A stretch of 8,547 nucleotides of DNA from an uncultured Erysipelotrichaceae bacterium (GTDB lineage Bacteria; Bacillota_I; Bacilli_A; Acholeplasmatales; Anaeroplasmataceae): the NCBI GenBank assembly GCA_902796895.1, contig CADBQV010000282.1, positions 1 through 8,547 of the forward strand, given 5' to 3'. The notes under the pieces are model-generated. The model saw nothing but the letters and a program-made list of their open reading frames with translations, did no database searches and had not been told where the DNA came from. The position numbers and the translations under genes were made by a program. Below are positions 1 through 5,888 of the stretch, one piece after another; positions within the stretch are counted from its first letter, which is position 1; the number at the start of each line of letters is the position of its first letter.

Positions 1-69
1 GAAATTGATATTAATAAAATATCACCAATTGAAGCATTAAATATTTTATATGAGCTAAAGGAGATGTAA
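1..69 (+). CDS. mutS: DNA mismatch repair protein MutS, 3' end only (partial)
   Basis: Only the last 22 codons and a TAA stop are present; the gene enters from the left edge. The peptide reads EIDINKISPIEALNILYELK and then EM. It resembles the usual MutS C-terminus, a short helix of the type '(M/S)xPxEALNxLYELK' that follows the ATPase domain. The position, one nucleotide before mutL in the same orientation, is the standard mutS-mutL arrangement, and this supports the call as much as the short peptide does. MutS recognises mismatches and recruits MutL. No catalytic residues are visible because the ATPase and mismatch-binding domains lie outside the window. The mutL ribosome binding site lies inside these last codons. 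Confidence 0.8.
   Translation, partial: EIDINKISPIEALNILYELKEM
57..63 (+). promoter_or_regulatory. mutL ribosome binding site within mutS
   Basis: AAAGGAG lies 7 nt before the mutL ATG and inside the last codons of mutS. It fixes the mutL start and implies that ribosomes finishing mutS can reinitiate at mutL. Confidence 0.8.
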
Positions 70-70
70 T

Positions 71-1879
71 ATGGGAAAAATACAAAAGATGTCTCCTAAG
101 CTTGCGAATTTAATTTCTGCAGGTGAGGTTGTTGAAAGACCATCAAGCGTTGTTAAGGAATTAGTAGAAAACTCAATTGATGCTAATTCTAAAACTATTA
201 AAATATATCTTAAAAATGGTGGTATTGATGAAATAAAAATTGTAGATGATGGTGATGGAATGGATGAAGAGGATGTTAATTTAGCATTCCTTCCTCACGC
301 AACATCTAAAATAAAAAATGAATATGATTTATTTAGAATTAAGACACTTGGCTTTAGAGGTGAGGCTATTGCTTCAATTGCTATGGTATCTGAAATGAAT
401 ATTCAATCAAGTACTGATGGAATAAATGCCTATTCACTTACATATAAAAACGGAGTAAGAGAAAAAGGTGAGGTAATAAATCATAATAAAGGAACAACTA
501 TTACTGTTAAAAAATTATTTTATAATACTCCTGCAAGATTAAAATATTTAAAAAGTGATAAGACAGAATTATCATCAATAATATTTTATATAAATAGAAT
601 TGCCTTAAGTCATCCTGAATTAAAATTTATTTTATATTCTGATGATAAGCAAGTTATTAATACAACAGGTTCTAATAATTTTATAACATTAGTTGCTGAA
701 ATATATGGTATAGATGCTGCTAAAAATGTATTAACTCATGATTATATATCAGATGGATATAAGGTTAAATTAGTTTTAATTAAACCAGTAATATACCGTT
801 CTAATAAATTAGATGTTACATTAATTTGTAATGGAAGATTTATTAAAAATTATAATATTATAAACGCAATTATAAAAGGATATGAAACATATATACCAAT
901 TAATAAATATCCTATTGCGATAATGTATTTAAATATTGATCCAATGCTAATAGATGTAAATGTTCATCCAGCAAAAACTGAAATTAAAATATCTATTGAG
1001 GATTCACTTTGTAATACACTTACAAACGAAGTTAAAGATGTCTTATCTAATGTTAAAAATATTGCAACAAGACATTTAGAAGAAAAAAAGGCATATCAAA
1101 AACAATCTATTTTTGATAATTTATCATTTAATGAAAATGTTGAATCTTCATATGTAAGTGCACCTTCAATAAAAGAATTTGAATATAGACCAATTAATAA
1201 AATTAAAAAAGAAGAAACTATTATTGAAGAATCAAATGATAAAAAAACAATAGAGATAATAAAGGATGCAACAATTATAAAAGAAGAAAATACTAAAAAG
1301 ATTCCTTATATGGAATATGTAGCTACAATATTTGCTACATATTTAATATTCCAAAATGAAGAAGGAATGTATTTAGTAGATCAGCATGCAGCAAATGAAA
1401 GAATTAATTATGAATATTATTATTCATTATTATCTAAAAGCTATGAAATAGTAGATTTATTAATTCCTATTTCACTTACATTCACTAAGGATGAGGCATT
1501 ATATATAATTGATAAAAATCAAGAATTTGAAAAAATAGGCTTTTATTTAGATCAAGTAGGAGATAGAGATTTCTTAGTTAGAAGAGTACCTCATTTCATT
1601 AAGCTTGATGATGTATCTGATATGATACATGATATTATTTCAAATATGATTTTAAATAATAAAATAGATATAATGTATTTTAGAGATAAAATAGCTAAAC
1701 AAATAAGCTGTAAAGCATCAATTAAAGCAAATCACCAAATTTCTAAAGAAGAAGTTTATGAATTAATGAAAAGATTAAATGAATGTAAAAACCCATATAC
1801 ATGTCCTCATGGTAGACCTACGATTATAAAGCTTACAGTAAGTGATATTGAAAAAATGTTTGAAAGGATTCAATCATAA
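71..1879 (+). CDS. mutL: DNA mismatch repair protein MutL (endonuclease type)
   Basis: This 602-residue protein links MutS to strand incision during post-replicative mismatch repair. The N-terminal GHKL ATPase domain is intact: the ELVENSIDAN motif has E30 and N34, DDGDGM is at 59-64, and GFRGEA is at 94-99. A variable, lysine/glutamate-rich linker follows at roughly 330-420. The C-terminal domain carries the metal-dependent nuclease motifs of MutH-less bacteria: DQHAANERINYE at 437-448 fits DQHA(x)2E(x)4E, SCKASIKANH is around 546, CPHGRP is at 578-583, and F597-E-R-I is near the end. It is therefore predicted to nick DNA itself, as in Bacillus. The ATG at 71 has an AAAGGAG site at 57-63, 7 nt upstream. 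The stop overlaps the miaA start by one base (TAATG). The length is typical of Firmicutes MutL. Confidence 0.97.
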   Translation: MGKIQKMSPKLANLISAGEVVERPSSVVKELVENSIDANSKTIKIYLKNGGIDEIKIVDDGDGMDEEDVNLAFLPHATSKIKNEYDLFRIKTLGFRGEAIASIAMVSEMNIQSSTDGINAYSLTYKNGVREKGEVINHNKGTTITVKKLFYNTPARLKYLKSDKTELSSIIFYINRIALSHPELKFILYSDDKQVINTTGSNNFITLVAEIYGIDAAKNVLTHDYISDGYKVKLVLIKPVIYRSNKLDVTLICNGRFIKNYNIINAIIKGYETYIPINKYPIAIMYLNIDPMLIDVNVHPAKTEIKISIEDSLCNTLTNEVKDVLSNVKNIATRHLEEKKAYQKQSIFDNLSFNENVESSYVSAPSIKEFEYRPINKIKKEETIIEESNDKKTIEIIKDATIIKEENTKKIPYMEYVATIFATYLIFQNEEGMYLVDQHAANERINYEYYYSLLSKSYEIVDLLIPISLTFTKDEALYIIDKNQEFEKIGFYLDQVGDRDFLVRRVPHFIKLDDVSDMIHDIISNMILNNKIDIMYFRDKIAKQISCKASIKANHQISKEEVYELMKRLNECKNPYTCPHGRPTIIKLTVSDIEKMFERIQS

Positions 1880-2772
1880 TGAAAAAGGTTTTAGTTGTTG
1901 TAGGACCTACTGCTGTAGGTAAAACAAAAATAGCGATAGAGCTTGCTAAGCATTATAATTTAGAAATAATAAGTGGCGATAGTGTAAGTATATATAAAAA
2001 ATTAGATATCGGAAGTGCTAAGCCAACTAAAGAGGAAATGTCTGGTGTTAAGCATTATTTAATTGATAAATTAGATGTAGGTGAAGATTATAGCTCTTGT
2101 GATTTCCAAAAGGATGCAAGAAAAATAATAGATGAATCAGATGATATTAAAATTATATCTGGTGGTACAGGATTATATATTGAATCTGTTTTATATAATT
2201 ATGAATTTAAAGCATCTAAAAGAGATTTGGATTTAGCTTTAAAATATAAAGATTATTCTAATTTAGAATTATATGAAGAATTATTAAAAATAGATAAGGA
2301 TATAGATCAAACTAAAATTCATCCTAATAATAGAAAAAGAGTTTTAAGAGCTATTGAGGTTAAGCTTGAAACTAGCAATTCAATCCATTCATATAATAAA
2401 AAGAATGAAAAATATTATGATTATTTTATAATTTATTTATCAATGGATAGAGAAAAGCTATATGATAGAATCAATAAAAGAGTAGATATAATGATTAAAG
2501 ATGGATTAATTGATGAAGTTAAATCATTATATGATAATAATTTATATCCTCACGCTATAGGATATAAGGAATTATATCCATATTTTAATGGTGAAATATC
2601 TTTAGAAAGTGCTATTGATGAAATTAAAAAAGATTCAAGACACTTAGCTAAAAGACAAGAAACATGGTTTAGAAATCAAATGGAGGATTGTCACTTTTAT
2701 AATGTTGATGTAAATAATATTGAAAAAACTATATCAACAATTATAAAGGATGTAGATATGTGGATAAAATGA
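1879..2772 (+). CDS. miaA: tRNA dimethylallyltransferase MiaA
   Basis: MiaA transfers a dimethylallyl group to N6 of A37 in tRNAs that read codons starting with U, the first step toward i6A/ms2i6A. Visible hallmarks are the P-loop GPTAVGKT at 9-16, D34 in SGDSVSIYK (the DSxQxY-type segment with the conserved aspartate), the AKPT segment near 46-49, GGTGLY at 95-100, HPNNRKRVLRAIEV, and AIGYKELYPY followed by the LAKRQETWFRNQ segment. The length of 297 residues is within the family range of about 300. The ATG shares its A with the mutL TAA stop, and AAAGGA lies 10 nt upstream. The gene ends with TGA at 2770-2772, overlapping the start region of aroK. The mutL-miaA order is widespread in bacteria, but the usual next gene in many genomes, hfq, is absent here. 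Confidence 0.96.
   Translation: MKKVLVVVGPTAVGKTKIAIELAKHYNLEIISGDSVSIYKKLDIGSAKPTKEEMSGVKHYLIDKLDVGEDYSSCDFQKDARKIIDESDDIKIISGGTGLYIESVLYNYEFKASKRDLDLALKYKDYSNLELYEELLKIDKDIDQTKIHPNNRKRVLRAIEVKLETSNSIHSYNKKNEKYYDYFIIYLSMDREKLYDRINKRVDIMIKDGLIDEVKSLYDNNLYPHAIGYKELYPYFNGEISLESAIDEIKKDSRHLAKRQETWFRNQMEDCHFYNVDVNNIEKTISTIIKDVDMWIK
2745..2750 (+). promoter_or_regulatory. aroK ribosome binding site (decides the start)
   Basis: AAAGGA inside the 3' end of miaA is 9 nt from the GTG at 2760 and 18 nt from the ATG at 2769. The spacing supports GTG initiation for aroK, though the ATG cannot be excluded. Confidence 0.55.
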
Positions 2773-3248
2773 AAATATATTTAATTGGTATGCCTGCATC
2801 AGGCAAATCTGTATTAGGAAAAAAGCTAGCAGAAAAGCTTAATATGGAATTTATTGATATGGATTCATACATTGAAAAGAAAATGACATTATTTATTGAT
2901 GAAATCTTTAATATGTATGGTGAAGAATATTTTAGAGCTTTAGAAACTAAAACATTAGAAGAATTTATGAATCTTGATAATGTAATTATTTCAACTGGCG
3001 GTGGTGTAATCAAAAATAAAAAACATAAAGAATTAATGAATGGTTTATGTGTATTTTTAGATGTACCACTTGATGAAATAGAAAAAAGAGTTAAAAAATC
3101 AGATACAATAAGACCTTTACTTGAGGTTAAAACAGTATATGATTTATATAATGAAAGAAAAGAATTATATGAATTCTTTACTGATTTAAAGGTATCTAAT
3201 TTAGATATAAATAAGGCTATTGATGAAATATGTGAGGCAATAAAATGA
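2760..3248 (+). CDS. aroK: Shikimate kinase
   Basis: This enzyme phosphorylates shikimate to shikimate-3-phosphate with ATP, the fifth step of chorismate synthesis. Numbering from the GTG start, the Walker A motif GMPASGKS is at 10-17. The shikimate-binding and Mg2+-associated aspartates are in IDMD (D33, D35), FRALE has R59 and E62, GGG is at 80-82, and the lid motif IRPLL is near 116-120. The length of 162 residues is normal. Two starts are plausible. GTG at 2760 has AAAGGA at 2745-2750, 9 nt upstream. ATG at 2769 gives the common ATGA overlap with the miaA stop but leaves an 18-nt gap to the same site. The proteins differ by three residues at the N-terminus, and spacing favours GTG. The TGA stop is followed at once by an in-frame TAA (3249-3251). 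Confidence 0.94.
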   Translation: MDKMKIYLIGMPASGKSVLGKKLAEKLNMEFIDMDSYIEKKMTLFIDEIFNMYGEEYFRALETKTLEEFMNLDNVIISTGGGVIKNKKHKELMNGLCVFLDVPLDEIEKRVKKSDTIRPLLEVKTVYDLYNERKELYEFFTDLKVSNLDINKAIDEICEAIK

Positions 3249-3673
3249 TAAAAAAGGTATTAGTTATAAATGGTCCTAATTTAAATATGCTAGGTAAAAG
3301 ACCAAAAGAGCATTATGGCTCTTTAACATTAAATGATATAAATGAATTAATGATTAAAGAAGCAGATAATAAATTAGAATTAGAATTTTATCAATCAAAT
3401 AGTGAAGGTGATATTGTAACTAAAATTCAAGAATCATTAAATCTTGATGCGATAATCATCAATCCAGGTGCTTATACACATACATCAGTTGCAATACATG
3501 ATGCCTTAGAAATGTTTACAGGAGAAATTGTTGAGGTTCATTTATCTGATGTAGATAATAGAGAAGATTTTAGAAAAATTAATTTTATTAGAAGTGTAGC
3601 AACAAAAACTTTTAGTGGTAAAAAGGAATATAGCTACCTTGATGCAATAAAATATTTGAAAGATATGAAATAA
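3245..3673 (+). CDS. aroQ: 3-dehydroquinate dehydratase, type II
   Basis: This enzyme converts 3-dehydroquinate to 3-dehydroshikimate, the third shikimate-pathway step, through the dodecameric type II fold. It shows GPNLNMLGKR at 10-19, catalytic tyrosine Y24 in HYG, the QSNSEGDIV segment at 50-58, NPGAYTHTS at 73-81, and catalytic histidine H99 in EVHLSD, followed by NREDFR. The length of 142 residues is typical. The lid loop reads RPKEHYG rather than the common REPxxYG, so the usual glutamate after the arginine is displaced. The ATG overlaps the aroK TGA as ATGA, with a modest GTGAGG site 7 nt upstream, so coupled translation is likely. The neighbour aroK acts two steps later in the same pathway. 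The 3' end of this gene also holds the efp promoter. Confidence 0.95.
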   Translation: MIKKVLVINGPNLNMLGKRPKEHYGSLTLNDINELMIKEADNKLELEFYQSNSEGDIVTKIQESLNLDAIIINPGAYTHTSVAIHDALEMFTGEIVEVHLSDVDNREDFRKINFIRSVATKTFSGKKEYSYLDAIKYLKDMK

Positions 3674-3684
3674 TATGATATAAT
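3656..3684 (+). promoter_or_regulatory. Sigma-70/SigA-type promoter for efp
   Basis: TTGAAA at 3656-3661 and TATAAT at 3679-3684 are separated by exactly 17 nt, and a TGA at 3676-3678 supplies an extended -10 (TGnTATAAT). The -35 lies in the last codons of aroQ, and the expected start of transcription is near 3691, about 29 nt before the efp ATG. No hairpin terminator is seen between aroQ and efp, so read-through from the upstream operon probably adds to expression. Confidence 0.82.
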
Positions 3685-3719
3685 TTTCAATGTTTAAAAA
3701 ATAATAAGGAGAAAATAAT

Positions 3720-4277
3720 ATGATTAATGTAAATGAATTAAAAAATGGCGTAGTTATTGAATACGATGGAAAATTAATGCAAATTATTGAATTTATGCAT
3801 GTATTACAAAATAAGGTTGCATACGTTAGAGTTAAAATGAAGGATTTAAGAAGTGGTGCAGTTATGGAAACTGCTTTAAAGGGTTCTGATTCTGCATTCA
3901 AGAGATGCTTCATTGATAAGCGTGAAATGCAATATTTATATTCTTCAGGAGATTCATATACTTTCATGGATACTGAAACTTATGAACAAATTGATATTCC
4001 TGCTGAAAGATTAAAATGGGAAAAGAATTTCATGCTAGAAGGTATGAATGTTAATATCTCATTCTATGAAACTGAAGTTTTAGGTGTAGTATTACCAGAT
4101 AAAATTGATTTAACAGTTACTGATACTGAACCAGCTGTAAAAGGCGATACAAAGACTAATGCATTAAAGGATGCAATCGTTGAAACTGGATTTAAGGTAA
4201 AAGTTCCTATGTTCATTGAAAATGGTGAAAAGATTACTTTATCTACAGCTACTGGCGAATATAAAGGTAGAGCTTAA
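3720..4277 (+). CDS. efp: Translation elongation factor P
   Basis: EF-P binds the ribosome between the P and E sites and relieves stalling at consecutive prolines. The 185-residue length, the N-terminal start MINVNELKNGVVIEYDGK, the central MQYLYSSGDSYTFMDTETYEQ, the EVLGVVLP and EPAVKGDT segments, and the C-terminal TATGEYKGRA all match the family (KOW-like domain I to about residue 60, then two OB domains). The oddity is the domain I loop that carries the modified residue. It reads HVLQNKVAYVR (27-37) where most relatives have HVKPGKGxAFVR. It is one residue shorter, has no PGKG, but keeps a lysine at position 32. AAGGAG lies 8 nt before the ATG. A dedicated promoter sits upstream. In many Firmicutes efp also follows aroQ, often with a peptidase gene between them that is absent here. 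Confidence 0.96.
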   Translation: MINVNELKNGVVIEYDGKLMQIIEFMHVLQNKVAYVRVKMKDLRSGAVMETALKGSDSAFKRCFIDKREMQYLYSSGDSYTFMDTETYEQIDIPAERLKWEKNFMLEGMNVNISFYETEVLGVVLPDKIDLTVTDTEPAVKGDTKTNALKDAIVETGFKVKVPMFIENGEKITLSTATGEYKGRA

Positions 4278-4280
4278 TTT

Positions 4281-4285
4281 AGGAG
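4281..4285 (+). promoter_or_regulatory. Ribosome binding site selecting a GTG start
   Basis: AGGAG at 4281-4285 is 9 nt before the GTG at 4295. An ATG at 4288 lies between them but is out of frame and opens only an 11-codon reading frame ending in TGA, so GTG is the best start for the CNNM-family gene. Confidence 0.65.
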
Positions 4286-4294
4286 TGATGAAAA

Positions 4295-5689
4295 GTGGAC
4301 ATACAATCGTGCGTCTTATCTGATACTGTTTCAGGGTCGAGTTTTAATGTAGTTTTATTTGTTATAATGATTTTTTTAGTCATTTTATCAGCATTCTTTT
4401 CTATGAGTGAAACTGCTTTTTCAAGCGCATCTGATACTAAATTAAGAATTTTAGTAGAAGCAAAAACTGCAGGTGCTAAAAAAGCAATATATTTATATGA
4501 AAGATTTGATAAGACTGTAACTACATTATTAATTGGTAACAATTTAGTTAATGTTGGACTTTCTGCTATTGCAGTAATATTCTTTTCTGAATTGTTAATT
4601 AATGCTGATGAAAATCTAATATCAATTATTACAACACTTGTAATAACAATTGTTCTTTTAATTTTTGGCGAAATAGTACCAAAAATGATTGCCAAGATGC
4701 ATTCAGAAGCAGTATGTACAAAGGTTGCATGGGTAGTTTATGTTTTATCATTGATATTTTACCCACTTGTTATATTATTCGTTGGAATTCAAAAAGTATT
4801 AACAAGAAACCATACAGAAGAATCTGTAATTGAAAAAGAAGAATTAAATGTTATTATTGATGAATTAGAAAATACTGGTGAAATTGAAGATAGCGAAGCT
4901 AATGTTTTACATAATGTATTAGATTTAGGTGAAACATCAGTTGAGGATATAATGGTTCCTAGAATTAAAATGGAAGCAATCGATTATGATTCTACATTAG
5001 ATGAAGTAAAAGAATTCATGGTTAATAATCCATATTCAAGAATACCAGTATATAAAAAAGATAAAGATCACGTAGTAGGTGTTTTATACGAAAGAGATTT
5101 CTTCCCTGCATATGTAAAAAATTCAAGATTATCTTGGAGAAAATTATTACGTCCTGTTAAATTCGTAAGTGCCGCAATGAAGGCTGACGATTTAATTAAA
5201 GAAATGCAAATAACTAAAAACCATCTAGCTGTTGTTAGTGGTGAATATGGTGATGTATTAGGTATAGTTACACTTGAAGATGCATTAGAGGAATTAGTTG
5301 GTGAAATCTACGATGAGCATGATGAGAAAAATGCAAATGCCGGAAGATTTGAAAAACAATCAGATGGTTCATATGTTTTAGATGCAGATATGTTCGTTGA
5401 AGATTTATTTGAAAAATTAGAAATAGGTGACGTTCCTGAGGATGTACCATCTAAGGTATCTGGATGGTTATTTGAAAAATGTGAAAGCTTACCTGTTGCC
5501 GGATTTACAATTAATTATCTAGCAAGCTATACTAAGGCAAATGAAGATGGTGATTACAAGGATTATAATAAGATGTTATCACTTTCTATTTTCGAAGTTA
5601 AAAATAGAGCTATCACCCTTGCAAAAGTAATGATTCATGATGCAACACAAGAAGAAATTCAAGCACTAAAAGACTCGTTAGAGGACTAG
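4295..5689 (+). CDS. CNNM/CorC (HlyC/CorC) family membrane protein with CBS pair, probable Mg2+ transporter
   Basis: The 464-residue protein has the family architecture in order. The DUF21/CNNM membrane domain spans about residues 18-168, with hydrophobic segments near 18-38, 75-101, 107-128 and 143-166. It carries the conserved SMSETAFSS, GNNLVN (N82, N83, N86) and GEIVPK (125-130) motifs. A cytoplasmic CBS pair runs from about 215 to 343, including DIMVPR and GIVTLEDALEELVGEIYDEHDE from 323. A C-terminal CorC_HlyC domain begins near RFEKQSDGSYVLDADM. Family members such as Bacillus and Staphylococcus MpfA are linked to Mg2+ efflux and tolerance, with nucleotide sensing by the CBS domains; the substrate here is inferred. 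It starts 17 nt after efp with a GTG and probably shares the efp promoter. The older 'hemolysin' name is not supported by mechanism. Confidence 0.92.
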   Translation: MDIQSCVLSDTVSGSSFNVVLFVIMIFLVILSAFFSMSETAFSSASDTKLRILVEAKTAGAKKAIYLYERFDKTVTTLLIGNNLVNVGLSAIAVIFFSELLINADENLISIITTLVITIVLLIFGEIVPKMIAKMHSEAVCTKVAWVVYVLSLIFYPLVILFVGIQKVLTRNHTEESVIEKEELNVIIDELENTGEIEDSEANVLHNVLDLGETSVEDIMVPRIKMEAIDYDSTLDEVKEFMVNNPYSRIPVYKKDKDHVVGVLYERDFFPAYVKNSRLSWRKLLRPVKFVSAAMKADDLIKEMQITKNHLAVVSGEYGDVLGIVTLEDALEELVGEIYDEHDEKNANAGRFEKQSDGSYVLDADMFVEDLFEKLEIGDVPEDVPSKVSGWLFEKCESLPVAGFTINYLASYTKANEDGDYKDYNKMLSLSIFEVKNRAITLAKVMIHDATQEEIQALKDSLED

Positions 5690-5696
5690 ATATTTT

Positions 5697-5747
5697 AAAG
5701 CCTTTAAGTTATGATTTTGATTCATAATTTAAGGCTTTTTTTCTTTT
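5697..5747 (+). terminator. Intrinsic terminator of the efp-CNNM unit
   Basis: The arms 5697-5714 and 5722-5738 pair over about 17 bp, with one bulged T and one G-U pair, around a 7-nt loop. The stem core is AAGCCTT/AAGGCTT, and a run of seven Ts (5736-5742) followed by a second T-run completes a standard Rho-independent terminator 7 nt after the stop codon. Confidence 0.9.
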
Positions 5748-5750
5748 ATT

Positions 5751-5770
5751 TTTATGAAAATTTATGAAAG
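5751..5770 (+). repeat. Tandem 10-bp repeat upstream of ftsZ
   Basis: TTTATGAAAA is followed directly by TTTATGAAAG, two adjacent copies differing at the last base. They lie about 45 bp upstream of the candidate ftsZ -35. One helical-turn spacing would suit an activator or UP-element-like contact, but in sequence this AT-rich it may be chance. Confidence 0.35.
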
Positions 5771-5813
5771 TATAAATTTTTTAATAAAATTTAAAAAAGT
5801 TGATTTCTATTTA

Positions 5814-5849
5814 TTGCGAAAGAGTTTTTTTTAATGTAAAATGTATAAT
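5814..5849 (+). promoter_or_regulatory. Probable ftsZ promoter region
   Basis: Two overlapping readings are possible. TTGCGA at 5814-5819 and TAAAAT at 5837-5842 have a 17-nt spacer. A perfect TATAAT at 5844-5849 has no good -35 at the right distance. Either would start transcription roughly 30-40 nt before the ftsZ ATG. The region follows a strong terminator, so ftsZ needs its own promoter; the exact hexamers are uncertain. The rest of the 199-bp gap is AT-rich with no further gene. Confidence 0.6.
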
Positions 5850-5876
5850 ACAGGCATATAGTTTTATTTAGGAAAA

Positions 5877-5883
5877 GGGGAGG
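5877..5883 (+). promoter_or_regulatory. Strong ftsZ ribosome binding site
   Basis: GGGGAGG ends 5 nt before the ATG at 5889 and gives the most G-rich Shine-Dalgarno in the window. This fits high expression of FtsZ and supports the chosen start. Confidence 0.8.
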
Positions 5884-5888
5884 ATTTT

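Noticed and set aside
3674..3719. Terminator or riboswitch between aroQ and efp
   Set aside because: Only weak AT pairing is visible in the 46-nt gap. There is no GC-containing stem followed by a T-run, and the space is filled by the promoter and ribosome binding site.
3542..3967. Minus-strand open frame across the aroQ-efp junction
   Set aside because: It spans two genes and the efp promoter on the opposite strand. It has F/I/C-rich low-complexity sequence and no ribosome binding site that I can support.
4288..4323. ATG closer to the AGGAG site than the GTG of the CNNM gene
   Set aside because: It is out of frame and stops after 11 codons, so it is not the gene start. A leader peptide is conceivable but nothing supports it.
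4279..4695. 138-codon open frame on the minus strand opposite the CNNM gene
   Set aside because: It lies wholly antisense to a clear membrane-protein gene. Its hydrophobic look is the mirror of the transmembrane codons, and no family is recognisable.
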